Shown here piece by piece: positions 1 to 8,132 of a stretch of 64,000 nt of DNA (positions are counted from its first letter, which is position 1; every line of letters begins with the position of its first letter). The DNA is from Anaerolineae bacterium (GTDB lineage: Bacteria; Chloroflexota; Anaerolineae; Aggregatilineales; UBA2796). The notes beneath the pieces were generated by a model, which was not told the origin of the DNA, searched no databases, and was given only the letters and a program-made list of their open reading frames with translations. The translations under genes and the position numbers were made by a program. The stretch is from assembly GCA_019637615.1 (NCBI GenBank), contig JAHBVJ010000034.1:22159-86158 (forward strand). The letters are read 5' to 3'.

Positions 1-1
1 G

Positions 2-67
2 GTCGTCGGCATCTCCGCTGCGCTGATCGGCGCGTGGCTGACAAAACCACTGGTTGCTCAACCATGA
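2..67 (+). CDS. azlC: AzlC family branched-chain amino acid exporter, C-terminal end (partial)
   Basis: Only the last 21 codons are in the window, ending in TGA at 65-67. The visible peptide is a hydrophobic helix (VVGISAALIGAWL) with a short polar tail, as expected for the end of AzlC, the large subunit of the AzlCD exporter. The identification rests mainly on the gene that follows: its ATG overlaps this stop as ATGA, the usual azlC-azlD arrangement. Confidence 0.6.
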   Translation, partial: VVGISAALIGAWLTKPLVAQP

Positions 68-369
68 AGTCTACTTTAAGCCTGATCACGTGTATGGCGC
101 TGGCGGTATATATGTGCCGCGCTGCCGGATTCACGCTCGGTGACGTTCACTTAACGGCATTCTGGGAACGCTTTTTCCGCTTCATGCCGCTGGCAGTATT
201 CGCCACGCTGTTCACATCGGGACTGGTTCACGCCCCCGCGTTGCAGATTGGACATGGAATCGCGCTGCTAGTTGCGGGCGTGGTGATGTGGCGCACGCGG
301 CAGGTCGGCTTGAGTGTGCTGGTGGGGTTAGTAATGCTGTGGCTGCTCGCCATCAGTGGGGCGCGCTGA
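64..369 (+). CDS. azlD: AzlD family branched-chain amino acid transport subunit
   Basis: This 101-residue protein is almost entirely hydrophobic, with about four membrane segments and the AzlD-type stretch around WERFFRFMPLAVFATL. AzlD is the small subunit paired with AzlC in a cytoplasmic-membrane exporter of branched-chain amino acids (family knowledge). I chose the ATG at 64 because it overlaps the upstream stop (ATGA), which implies translational coupling. An in-frame start at 34 lies inside azlC and is unlikely. Confidence 0.8.
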   Translation: MKSTLSLITCMALAVYMCRAAGFTLGDVHLTAFWERFFRFMPLAVFATLFTSGLVHAPALQIGHGIALLVAGVVMWRTRQVGLSVLVGLVMLWLLAISGAR

Positions 370-409
370 TACTAAGCCGCCCCGCTGATGGTTGTGTGCT
401 TGAAGGGTT

Positions 410-1531
410 TTACTCTTCGAACTTACCGTCATCGTCACCGGCGGCAGCTACCTCAGCGACGGCAGCGCCCGCGACCGCAGCGGCCGAGATCGAAGAACCA
501 TTCTCACGGATCAGCATTTCGATCTCGTAGGCAACAGCAGGATTTTGTCGCAAGAATTCCTTGGCATTTTCGCGCCCTTGCCCAAGCATACCGTTGTTGT
601 AACGGAAGAAGGCACCACGCTTGTCTACGATTTGTAGACCCGTGGCGAGGTCAAGAATGTCGCCCGCTTTGCTGATGCCTTCGTTGTACATGATGTCAAA
701 CTCGGCTTGGCGGAACGGCGGCGCGACCTTATTCTTGGTCACTTTGACGCGGGTACGGTTACCGATGACATCTTCGCCCGCCTTGATCGACTGAATCCGG
801 CGGATGTCCATACGCACGCTGGCATAGAACTTGAGCGCGCGCCCACCGCTGGTGGTTTCAGGGTTACCAAACATAACGCCGATTTTTTCGCGTAACTGAT
901 TGGTGAATAGCATCGCCGTGTTGGTATTCTTGATGGCACCTGCCAGCTTGCGGAGCGCTTGGCTCATCAGGCGGGCTTGTACGCCGACGTGGGAATCGCC
1001 CATGTCGCCTTCGATTTCAACCTTGGGCACCAACGCCGCCACGCTGTCTAGCACCACTACATCGAGCGCTCCCGACCTGACGAGCGTCTCTACGATTTCA
1101 AGAGCCTGCTCCGCCGTATCGGGTTGCGCGATGTACAAATTGTTAACATCAACGCCCAAGCGCTCGGCATAATTCGGATCGAGCGCGTGTTCCATATCTA
1201 CGAACGCACATACGCCACCACGCTGCTGTGCTTCCGCGATGGTATGCAAGCATAAGGTTGTCTTACCGGAGCTTTCCGGCCCATAAATTTCGGTGATGCG
1301 CCCACGGGGTATGCCACCTACGCCTAGCGCAATATCCACCGCTAACGAACCCGTCGGAATTACTTGCACTTGCAGGTGATGCGCATCGCCTAAGCGAAGG
1401 ATCGTGCCGTCGCCATAGCGCTTGGTCAATTCCTGAAGTGTTTTCTCAAGCATCTGGTTGCGTTGCGCGTCCGTCACATTACTGTGATTATCTTTCACTT
1501 CGTCGGAAGCGCTCTTCTTTTCTTTTGCCAC
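410..1531 (-). CDS. recA: RecA recombinase
   Basis: RecA forms filaments on single-stranded DNA, drives strand exchange and triggers LexA self-cleavage. The 373-residue product has the Walker A motif GPESSGKT at residues 84-91, the MAW signature region with FTNQLREKIGVMFG and GGRALKFYAS, and a typical C-terminal domain. The tail is Ala-rich and ends in an acidic DDDGKFEE-type stretch; such tails vary between species. The gene stands alone on the minus strand, with a good promoter and a palindromic SOS box just upstream, so it is probably DNA-damage inducible. Confidence 0.98.
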   Translation of the reverse strand: MAKEKKSASDEVKDNHSNVTDAQRNQMLEKTLQELTKRYGDGTILRLGDAHHLQVQVIPTGSLAVDIALGVGGIPRGRITEIYGPESSGKTTLCLHTIAEAQQRGGVCAFVDMEHALDPNYAERLGVDVNNLYIAQPDTAEQALEIVETLVRSGALDVVVLDSVAALVPKVEIEGDMGDSHVGVQARLMSQALRKLAGAIKNTNTAMLFTNQLREKIGVMFGNPETTSGGRALKFYASVRMDIRRIQSIKAGEDVIGNRTRVKVTKNKVAPPFRQAEFDIMYNEGISKAGDILDLATGLQIVDKRGAFFRYNNGMLGQGRENAKEFLRQNPAVAYEIEMLIRENGSSISAAAVAGAAVAEVAAAGDDDGKFEE

Positions 1532-1552
1532 GAGTTGATCTCCGCTTTGTCA

Positions 1553-1564
1553 GAACTGCTGTTC
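1553..1564. promoter_or_regulatory. LexA (SOS) box of recA, GAAC-N4-GTTC type
   Basis: The 12-bp palindrome GAACTGCTGTTC reads on the minus strand as CGAACAGCAGTTCT. It matches the Gram-positive SOS box core GAAC-N4-GTTC (DinR/LexA type). It lies between the recA -10 element and the start codon, where a bound repressor would block transcription. Confidence 0.75.
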
Positions 1565-1567
1565 GTA

Positions 1568-1595
1568 AGTATACACTGCTTTTTGTACTTTGCAA
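1568..1595 (-). promoter_or_regulatory. recA promoter, sigma-70 type
   Basis: On the minus strand there is a -35 TTGCAA (1590-1595), a 16-bp spacer and a -10 TATACT (1568-1573), reading toward recA. The SOS box follows directly downstream of the -10. Confidence 0.7.
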
Positions 1596-1702
1596 GAGGC
1601 AGAAACAATTGTTGATTCATAAAAATTGTCCAGAATGTGAACAGAAGATTGCAGTCTGGCGGGATTACGTGGTATTCTATTATAGCTTCTTAACGCTCAT
1701 CA

Positions 1703-1717
1703 TTTGCAATATGCAAA
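1703..1717. promoter_or_regulatory. Inverted repeat TTTGCA-ATA-TGCAAA, possible operator
   Basis: This is a perfect 6+3+6 inverted repeat lying 35 bp before the start codon of the small gene at 1752. It could be an operator for that gene, perhaps bound by its own product. No binding protein is known, so this is inference. Confidence 0.35.
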
Positions 1718-1751
1718 GCTACATTCATCGCACTACTTTACGGGGGCCGAT

Positions 1752-1970
1752 ATGCGAAAGCAACGTAAGGTTCGTATTCAATTCTCAACGTATCTAGACC
1801 CGGACAATCCTGTCCACGCACCCATGATCGAATTCTTGGAAGATCAGTCCGAAAAGCGCAACATCTCTAGCATCATCTGTAATGCGCTTGTCGATTATCT
1901 CCCCAAGTTGGGTGTGCGGATACCGGATGCTGAGGAAGCGGAGGTCGCTGCTCGCGCCAAAAGCGAGTAG
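1752..1970 (+). CDS. Small protein of unknown function
   Basis: I do not recognise this 72-residue protein. It starts with a basic stretch (MRKQRKVRIQF), continues with a polar helical region (MIEFLEDQSEKRNISSIICNALVDYL) and ends acidic. A basic beta strand followed by helices recalls small ribbon-helix-helix DNA-binding proteins, but no signature is decisive. The ATG at 1752 follows a G-rich stretch (ACGGGGGCC) that can serve as ribosome binding site. The longer reading from 1704 would begin inside the inverted repeat. The gene is divergent from recA. Confidence 0.55.
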   Translation: MRKQRKVRIQFSTYLDPDNPVHAPMIEFLEDQSEKRNISSIICNALVDYLPKLGVRIPDAEEAEVAARAKSE

Positions 1971-1990
1971 TGCCACTGGCTATGTAGGAT

Positions 1991-2034
1991 AAACATGTTG
2001 AGGTGGCGCGTAGGGGTGCTGCCTCAGTATGTTT
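1991..2034. other. Long hairpin in intergenic region
   Basis: The arms 1991-2003 (AAACATGTTGAGG) and 2022-2034 (CCTCAGTATGTTT) pair over 13 bp, with two G-U wobbles if transcribed on the plus strand. The loop is 18 nt. It follows the small gene and no T-run follows, so it is an RNA-stabilising or terminator-like structure of unknown role. Confidence 0.5.
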
Positions 2035-2145
2035 AGCAACATGTTCCTCGTCATCACGCCTCGAAACGCTTAGAGAACGATGAGGGTTATCTAAGCAACG
2101 CTAAACGCCCACTAATCATTAGACGACACTATACTTCGTAACCTG

Positions 2146-3174
2146 TTACGCCAGCTGTGCATCTTCAGAAGCCGTGTGTCCCGCTTGCGTTTCTAGGTCG
2201 ATGACATGTTCCAAGCTCGGCGGGAACAGCCGCTTACGATACAAAAAGGCGACGACGCTGCCCACCAGCACGCCCCACCATAACTGCACAAAGCGCGCTA
2301 ACAGGGTGGCAAACCCTGCCTGACCGCGATCCAAGCCTACGACGGAAATCAGCACGCCGCCAATCGTCAGATCGGACGCACCGATCCCGCCCGGCGAGCC
2401 GGATACCGATCCCGCGATGACGGACAGACTAATCGCCAACAGCGCTTTGAAGAATAACTCGTTCCCCGGCGGCTGCCCCAAGCCGATGAGGATTAAGTAG
2501 ACGCCTACACCGTCCAAGACATTTGCCAGCAAGCCTAGTCCCGCCGCCAAGAGCATATTCGGCAGCAGTACCATCTTGTAGCTGCTCTCGTAAAACACCT
2601 CAATGTGATGCGCGAATTTGCCGATCACGGGTAAGCGGCTCAACCAGTCGAGGAGGGTGATGCACAAGCGTCGAAATTGAAGCAGCAGAATCAGCGCCGC
2701 GATCAGACCACCACTGATCAGCACCGCAGGCCAATACTGCCCCACGTCGGAGAGGTTCAGGATCGCCCACGCCGTCAGCACCAGCACAGCGACTCCATCT
2801 GAGAGGCGTTCGGCAGCGACCACTGGCAAAGTCGCCGCAACGGGCGCGCCGTACAGATTCTCAAGGATAAAGCTTTTCAGCACTTCGGCGGCTTTGCCGG
2901 GGCTGGCGGAAAGCGGAAAGCCCGTCACGAAGATCGCCGCGCTGTCACGGTAGCTGACGCCCTTGACGCCCACGAGATTAAGATAGAAATGCCACTTGAA
3001 GAAGCGTAGCATCCAATTGACCATACGCAGCCCCAAAATCGGCAGCATCAGCCACCACGGGAAGGCTTCTGCATAGCGTGTGATCTGGTTGACATCACTG
3101 ATCAAGGTGATGAAGATGAACACGAGCAGCCCGAAGATAATCCCGGTGATGATCAGACGGTGATAACGACGCAT
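2146..3174 (-). CDS. Flippase-like domain membrane protein (LPG synthase TM / UPF0104 family)
   Basis: The 342-residue protein has about eight hydrophobic helices and the conserved family stretches EAFPWWLMLPILGLRMVNW near the start, FPLSASPGKAAEVLKSF in the first third and GSPGGIGASDLTIGG near the end. The family (PF03706) includes the membrane half of lysylphosphatidylglycerol synthase/flippase. Stand-alone members lack the synthase domain, and that domain is also absent here. The substrate is therefore unknown; lipid or polyprenyl-linked glycan transport is possible. It is a single minus-strand gene between divergent neighbours. Confidence 0.8.
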   Translation of the reverse strand: MRRYHRLIITGIIFGLLVFIFITLISDVNQITRYAEAFPWWLMLPILGLRMVNWMLRFFKWHFYLNLVGVKGVSYRDSAAIFVTGFPLSASPGKAAEVLKSFILENLYGAPVAATLPVVAAERLSDGVAVLVLTAWAILNLSDVGQYWPAVLISGGLIAALILLLQFRRLCITLLDWLSRLPVIGKFAHHIEVFYESSYKMVLLPNMLLAAGLGLLANVLDGVGVYLILIGLGQPPGNELFFKALLAISLSVIAGSVSGSPGGIGASDLTIGGVLISVVGLDRGQAGFATLLARFVQLWWGVLVGSVVAFLYRKRLFPPSLEHVIDLETQAGHTASEDAQLA

Positions 3175-3321
3175 GGCGATACATGACTCTTTGGGTAGAC
3201 AAAACGCGCGGAAAATTCTAGCAGGAAGCGGTTTGCTTGTCGCATCTCGACTTCATCAACAGCGCCAAGATGCCCCCGCCGTGTGAGCAGAAAATGTCTC
3301 ATCGGCCTCTCAAAAATGCAC

Positions 3322-3350
3322 ATGACACCGCACCAATTTGGTTGTACAAT
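3322..3350 (+). promoter_or_regulatory. Promoter of the nusB-tat operon
   Basis: A -35 ATGACA (3322-3327), a 17-bp spacer and a -10 TACAAT (3345-3350) lie about 78 bp before the nusB start. Both hexamers match the sigma-70 consensus at five of six positions. Confidence 0.6.
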
Positions 3351-3427
3351 GCACGTGATCTAATCATTGGGGATGCAGGAAGTATCCTCAACCTTGTGCA
3401 GCCGCAGTGCGCACGACAGGGGTTGCC

Positions 3428-3865
3428 GTGTCTGCGAATAATCGACGCCCTGCACGCATTATTGCGTTGCAAGCTCTTTACGAACTCGACGTGACTCACC
3501 ATTCGGTCGCTGATGTCCTTAGCGCCCGATTGGAAGAAGTCCCCTTAGATACAAACCAACATTCTTTTACGTATATGATCGTAAATGGTGTGATGGACAA
3601 CCGCGTTCGAATCGATGAGGTAATCCAAACCAGCGCTTCGGAATGGCCTTTGGATCAAGTTTCCGTGGTAGACCGCAATATCTTACGGTTGGCGGTCTAC
3701 GAAATGGCAGTAGCAAGACAAAGCCCCGTCAATGTGATCATCAACGAGGCGGTTGAGCTGGCTAAAAATTTCGGTTCAGAGAGTACGCCGCGTTTCATCA
3801 ACGGGGTGCTTGGCGCGCTGGCAGTCAAAAAAGCGCAGTTGGTATCGATGTTAGCTAGGCAGTAG
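3428..3865 (+). CDS. nusB: Transcription antitermination factor NusB
   Basis: NusB binds boxA RNA with NusE (S10) during rRNA antitermination. The protein (145 residues from this start) shows the family pattern: RRPARIIALQALYELD at the N terminus, then VDRNILRLAVYEM, SPVNVIINEAVELAKNFGSE and RFINGVLGAL. I chose the GTG at 3428 because AGGGG lies five bases before it; a GTG at 3407 is the alternative. It appears to head an operon with the Tat genes, 23 bp before the next start. Confidence 0.93.
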   Translation: MSANNRRPARIIALQALYELDVTHHSVADVLSARLEEVPLDTNQHSFTYMIVNGVMDNRVRIDEVIQTSASEWPLDQVSVVDRNILRLAVYEMAVARQSPVNVIINEAVELAKNFGSESTPRFINGVLGALAVKKAQLVSMLARQ

Positions 3866-3888
3866 CCTGCAAAAAGGACTGGTTTACG

Positions 3889-4335
3889 ATGGATGGCGGT
3901 ATTTTCGGCATTGGGATCTGGGAGTTAGCGGTCATTTTCATCATCATGCTGGCGGTGGCTGGCCCCAAACGCATGATCAAATGGGCATATGACTTAGGAC
4001 GGATCACCACGAAGGTGCGCAATATGTTCCAAGAGACAATGGACGCATTCAAGCGCGAGCTTGAAGAATCCGATCCCGAACTCGCCAAGGATTTGCGTCA
4101 ATTGCCCAAGCTGGTTAGTTCGACTCCCCGCTTCGACATCGTGAAGGAAGCCAATAAGCTGGTGGGCGAGACGATCAACACGCCCGTCAACAACAACTAT
4201 TCCAGCAGCACCACGGGCAGCACGTCCGCGACTACGCTCACCACGGCGGCGAACGCCAATGACGACGAAACATCCGCCGATTCTACCCAGTCCGATGATG
4301 AACAATCCCGGTATGACGCATGGCTGCAAAAATAA
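3889..4335 (+). CDS. TatA/TatB-type twin-arginine translocase subunit
   Basis: This is a membrane component of the Tat pathway, which exports folded proteins. The 148-residue product has one N-terminal helix (IWELAVIFIIMLAVAGP, residues about 10-26), the hinge GPKRMIKWAYDLGR, an amphipathic helix and a long polar Ser/Thr/Asn-rich tail. The Glu in the membrane helix and the length suit TatB better than the shorter TatA, but the families overlap. It overlaps the tatC start by 16 bases, so the two are probably co-translated. No second TatA-like gene is in the window. Confidence 0.88.
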   Translation: MDGGIFGIGIWELAVIFIIMLAVAGPKRMIKWAYDLGRITTKVRNMFQETMDAFKRELEESDPELAKDLRQLPKLVSSTPRFDIVKEANKLVGETINTPVNNNYSSSTTGSTSATTLTTAANANDDETSADSTQSDDEQSRYDAWLQK

Positions 4336-5117
4336 CACGCACTCCAACACAACCTACGCCTCCCGCGCCTGACGACTTGCCACCCGATCAAGTGGAGGAG
4401 CAAGAGGGCGGCGTGATGGGCATCTGGGAGCATATTACTGAACTCCGAGATCGCCTGCTCAAAATCATCTACGCCGTCATCGTCGGGATGGTGGTTTCGG
4501 CCTTCTTCACCGAGTGGGTGATCGCGCTCATGATCGCGCCCTATGGCGACAAACTTGGCCTGATCAACCCCACCGACTCGATTGTGGTGTACTTCAAGGT
4601 CGCGCTAATGCTCGGCGCAATTCTTGCCAGCCCGCTCATCACCTATCAGATTTTCATGTTCGTGATCCCCGGCCTGACGCGCAAAGAAAAACGGTGGGTG
4701 CTATTGGCGCTGCCCGGTACGACGCTGCTGTTCTTGATCGGCTTGGCTTTCACGTGGACGTTTTTGCTGCCCGCTTATGTCGGCTTCCTCAGCAACTTCC
4801 AGTCGAATGTCTTCAAGACGATCTGGACGGCGGAAGCATATATCAGTTTTGTGACGTCGGTGCTGTTCTGGCACGCTGCCGCCTTCGAAACGCCACTGAT
4901 TTTCTATGTGCTGGCGCGCGGCGGATTCGTCAACTCTCGGCAGATGATCCAATATTGGCGGCAAGCCGTTGTCGGCGCGGCGGTGATCGCAGCGGTGATT
5001 ACGCCTACCGTCGATCCGGTGACGATGACGGTCATCACAGGGATTTTGCTGGCGCTGTACGTGTTCAGTATCGTGTTGGTTGCCGTCGCACAGCGGCTAT
5101 CGCCCGTCAACCGCTGA
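4320..5117 (+). CDS. tatC: Sec-independent protein translocase TatC
   Basis: TatC is the receptor for twin-arginine signal peptides. The 265-residue protein has six membrane segments and the conserved N-terminal motif WEHITELRDRLLK, followed by PLITYQIFMFVIPGLTRKEKR and FETPLIFYVLARGGFV. A proline-rich N-terminal extension of about 35 residues precedes the family core. The start lies inside the end of the TatA/B gene, which supports coupling. Confidence 0.95.
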   Translation: MAAKITRTPTQPTPPAPDDLPPDQVEEQEGGVMGIWEHITELRDRLLKIIYAVIVGMVVSAFFTEWVIALMIAPYGDKLGLINPTDSIVVYFKVALMLGAILASPLITYQIFMFVIPGLTRKEKRWVLLALPGTTLLFLIGLAFTWTFLLPAYVGFLSNFQSNVFKTIWTAEAYISFVTSVLFWHAAAFETPLIFYVLARGGFVNSRQMIQYWRQAVVGAAVIAAVITPTVDPVTMTVITGILLALYVFSIVLVAVAQRLSPVNR

Positions 5118-5137
5118 TCACGCGCTGACCGCGCCTC

Positions 5138-6136
5138 ATGACGACCACCGCTGTTCCTGTCGTCCGTAATCGCCGCTACTGGCTGCGCCTTGCGCGTCTA
5201 GCCACAGCGGCGATTTTGCTGACAGGGCTGATCGTGATCCTCGCGCTCGGCGTCGTCCCCATGTGGCTCCTATTGCACCCATCATGCGCCGTTACAACAA
5301 CGCCTGCCAGTGAAGGGTTCACGTATCAAGCGATCAACATCCCGAACCGTGAAGGCGGCGTATGGCGCGGTTATTTCATCCCCGCGCAAGGGACGCCGAA
5401 CACCGCGCGCAACCGCGTGACCATCATCGCGCCGCCCGCGTATAATGGCGATGCGGGCGCGACGTTGTACGAAACTAAGGTGCTGGTACAGGCGGGGTTT
5501 CAGGTACTCACCTTCGAGTCGGTGGTGTGCGCGCGGGGCGGCGTCCACAGCCTCGGCGCGTTGGAAGCCGCTCAGATTGAAGACGCGTTGGCGTACCTGA
5601 AGCAAAACAGTGCCGCGCTCAACGTCGATCTGACCAAGATCGCGCTGCACGGATTCTCGTCGGCGGGCGCGTCCTCGATCTTCGCGGCGGCACGCACGCC
5701 TGAGATCGCGGCGGTGCTGGCGGAAGGCAATTACTTCGACCTCGACTCGTACATGAGCATCAGCCAGAGCGATAATCCGTTCATCAACGTGGTCGTGTTC
5801 GCGATGCGGCTGACATACCGCCTGAGCACGGGACAAGACCCCGCCGTCCTGACACCGATCACTGCGATCACACATATCCCGCCGCGCCCTCTGTTTTTGA
5901 TCTACGGCAGCCCAGAAGTCGAGCGTGGAGGAGCCAAGCAGTTACTAGCTGCCGCACAAGTCGCCGCGCCCGCTTCGATCAACTTCCCCAAATTATGGAT
6001 CGTGCCGGGTTCGAGGCATGGCGGGTATATTTATGCTGGCGAAACCGAGTACGCGCGATATGCGGTATCCTTCTATGACTGTGCGCTGAACGCCGATTGT
6101 GCAGCGTGGACGCAGATGTGGGAAGCTCAACAATGA
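5138..6136 (+). CDS. Membrane-anchored alpha/beta hydrolase
   Basis: The 332-residue protein has an N-terminal signal anchor (residues about 21-47). Its hydrolase core carries Ser174 in the elbow GFSSAG and a late histidine in PGSRHGGYI, so it is probably a cell-surface serine hydrolase. The substrate is unknown. The start lies 20 bp after tatC, and the stop overlaps the ATG of the following lipoprotein gene (ATGA), so the pair is probably co-expressed. Confidence 0.75.
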   Translation: MTTTAVPVVRNRRYWLRLARLATAAILLTGLIVILALGVVPMWLLLHPSCAVTTTPASEGFTYQAINIPNREGGVWRGYFIPAQGTPNTARNRVTIIAPPAYNGDAGATLYETKVLVQAGFQVLTFESVVCARGGVHSLGALEAAQIEDALAYLKQNSAALNVDLTKIALHGFSSAGASSIFAAARTPEIAAVLAEGNYFDLDSYMSISQSDNPFINVVVFAMRLTYRLSTGQDPAVLTPITAITHIPPRPLFLIYGSPEVERGGAKQLLAAAQVAAPASINFPKLWIVPGSRHGGYIYAGETEYARYAVSFYDCALNADCAAWTQMWEAQQ

Positions 6137-6984
6137 TCATGCAGCGAACGACGCAGGTGGTGATGTTCATGGGTGTGTTGGTGGCGATGGGCGTGATGGC
6201 GGGCTGCGGACTGCTCGATCCGCAAGCGACCGTGCAGCCGATTTATGTGACGGCGACGTTCGCTGCCACCGAGCCGCCGTCCGCCACTGAAACGCCCGTG
6301 ATCCAAGTGGCGACCGAAGGGCCGACGCAGGTTATCTCCACCGTGACGCCCAATCCGCTGCTGGCACAGATCAGTACGTTGCCGACGGGCACCGCTACCG
6401 CGCGTGCAACGCAACCCGCCACGCTCACGCCGAGCTTCACCGTGACATATACAGAGTCGCCCGCACCGACTGGCGTGGCAGGACTAGTAGCGGCGGGTGC
6501 GTGTCTGGCACAGCCTGCAGGCGGCTTCAACACGATCTACACGCATGATCCCGCGCTGCAAGCCAGTTTAGGATGTCCGGTGAGCACCAGTTTCGCCATC
6601 AACAGCGCGACGGAAGATTTCGAGAACGGGCGCATGGTATGGGTGTCGCAGTTGGCGGACGTGCCCGCCGAAGTGATCTACGCCGTGTTCAACAACGGGA
6701 CGTATGGACGCTATGACGATACGTGGATCGAAGGCGTCGATCCTGAATCTGGGGGCGGGACTCCACCAGCGGGCAAGGTCGCGCCGATTCGTGGCTTCGG
6801 CAAGGTATGGCGCGTGAATCCGGGTGTGCAAGGCGGTTTAGGGTGGGCGTTGACGGGTGAAGCCGCCACTAACGGGCAGATTCAGCGCTTTGAACGCGGT
6901 GAGATGCTGTGGGTGGCCTCGCTCAATCAGACGTTTATTTTCGTTGGTGGTGCGTCATGGCGCGCGGATGGGACGCCGTTTTGA
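6133..6984 (+). CDS. Lipoprotein with Thr/Pro-rich linker and two LGFP-like repeats
   Basis: The 283-residue product begins with a lipoprotein signal peptide ending in the lipobox VMAGC. A Thr/Pro/Ala-rich linker of about 100 residues follows. The folded part has two related units: LGCPVSTSF with FENGRMVWV, and LGWALTGEA with FERGEMLWV. These resemble the LGFP repeats found on cell-surface proteins. The ATG at 6133 overlaps the previous stop. Function is unknown; surface attachment or glycan contact is a guess. Confidence 0.7.
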   Translation: MIMQRTTQVVMFMGVLVAMGVMAGCGLLDPQATVQPIYVTATFAATEPPSATETPVIQVATEGPTQVISTVTPNPLLAQISTLPTGTATARATQPATLTPSFTVTYTESPAPTGVAGLVAAGACLAQPAGGFNTIYTHDPALQASLGCPVSTSFAINSATEDFENGRMVWVSQLADVPAEVIYAVFNNGTYGRYDDTWIEGVDPESGGGTPPAGKVAPIRGFGKVWRVNPGVQGGLGWALTGEAATNGQIQRFERGEMLWVASLNQTFIFVGGASWRADGTPF

Positions 6985-6986
6985 GT

Positions 6987-7868
6987 TTACATAAACTGGA
7001 TATTCAGACGTTCCAACAGGCGTCGGCTCAATTCGGCGCGATATTTGATTGGTTTTTTATCCGCACTGTGCGAGTCGGAACCCGAACTGGTCAATAAGTC
7101 GTATTTCTGTGCATATTGCAAGTAAAATGCGGTTTGATCCGAAGTATGGGCGGGATAATAGACCTCCAAGCCGTCGATGGGAAGCTCGCGACGAAGCTGA
7201 TCAAGTAGATCGACAGTGTACATCGTGAAATCGGCGCGCCCGGGATGGGCGATGAGACAGACGCCACCATCGTGATGCGCCGCCTCCACAACCGCCGCAA
7301 TAGGACTGGTCGCCCATGCGAATCCTGCTTGCATCAATAGCTCACCCGCTGGTGGGCGATTGTTTTCAGTTTCGTCACGCGTCAAAAGGGCGACGAGTTC
7401 ATGCGGTTGTTGGGCGCTAGGTTTGTCCAAGATTGCGGCTACCCCAAGCGAGTGTGGTGCTTGCGGTTGGTCATCCGGTGGGAGGATATAACCTTGTCGG
7501 AGCAGGTTGGTGTAGACTTCGCGCGTGTTATCTTGCTGACGGAACAGAACGTCTTGCGCTAGCGCACCCAACGCCCCCCGTGTTGGATCGAAGCCGTAGC
7601 AAAGCACATCGGTCATGTCCTTATGCCAGACCGTGGTCATCTCGGCGGCGACGAGCACGGGAAAATGTTTTTCCAGTGCAAGCTGCTGAATTTCTGCGAC
7701 CGTATCCACGCGATCATGGTCGGTGATGGCTGCCAACGCGAATCCTGCGTTCAGAAGATGATCGAGCAGTTGTGCAGGCGTCCATTGACCATCACTATAT
7801 ATCGTGTGAAGCTGGAGATCGATAGGTGATGCGGCAGAGATCGCGAGATGGTCGGTCGATAGGTTCAC
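6987..7868 (-). CDS. PHP-domain phosphoesterase
   Basis: The protein shows the PHP metal-binding motifs: DLQLHTIYSDG near the N terminus, ITDHDRVDT, the Glu of VAAEMT, CLIAHPGRADF and the terminal GSDSHS. The family hydrolyses phosphoesters with a metal cluster; small stand-alone members include nucleoside-bisphosphate phosphatases and nucleases of the YciV/RNase AM type. I chose the GTG at 7868 because AAGGA lies seven bases before it; TTG at 7889 is an alternative. It is convergent with the lipoprotein gene, with only two bases between them. Confidence 0.85.
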   Translation of the reverse strand: MNLSTDHLAISAASPIDLQLHTIYSDGQWTPAQLLDHLLNAGFALAAITDHDRVDTVAEIQQLALEKHFPVLVAAEMTTVWHKDMTDVLCYGFDPTRGALGALAQDVLFRQQDNTREVYTNLLRQGYILPPDDQPQAPHSLGVAAILDKPSAQQPHELVALLTRDETENNRPPAGELLMQAGFAWATSPIAAVVEAAHHDGGVCLIAHPGRADFTMYTVDLLDQLRRELPIDGLEVYYPAHTSDQTAFYLQYAQKYDLLTSSGSDSHSADKKPIKYRAELSRRLLERLNIQFM

Positions 7869-7997
7869 GCTTGCTTCCTTACCCACCAAATATGGAAACG
7901 ATCACGTTTACATTATAGGACGATCCCAAGGCGGCGGGGCGTACCTATCTCAACCGGGCTTCTCACGAGTGCAGCCCCCGCACTGTTAACTCCAACC

Positions 7998-8026
7998 TTG
8001 ACCGTCCCCCTGCCATCCGCTATACT
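7998..8026 (+). promoter_or_regulatory. rpmH promoter, sigma-70 type
   Basis: A -35 TTGACC (7998-8003), an exact 17-bp spacer and a -10 TATACT (8021-8026) lie about 107 bp before rpmH. This is the best promoter match I found in the window. Confidence 0.8.
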
Positions 8027-8040
8027 ACTACCTCGTTTAG

Positions 8041-8059
8041 AGGGGGCTTGCCCCCTTTT
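8041..8059 (+). terminator. Terminator-like hairpin in the rpmH leader (possible attenuator)
   Basis: AGGGGG (8041-8046) pairs with CCCCCT (8051-8056) around the tetraloop CTTG, and a T-run follows. It lies just downstream of the predicted transcription start and 74 bp before rpmH, so it may attenuate the operon or act at the 5' end of the mRNA. Confidence 0.5.
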
Positions 8060-8132
8060 CGTGTGTCTTTTGTAAAACTGCAAGATGAGCGCCGCGCCAC
8101 GCGGTGAGCTATTTTTTGGAGGAAAGTAAAGC

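Noticed and set aside
8000..8132. Possible replication origin near rpmH
   Set aside because: rpmH often lies beside dnaA and oriC, but no dnaA gene and no cluster of TTATCCACA-like boxes is seen here.
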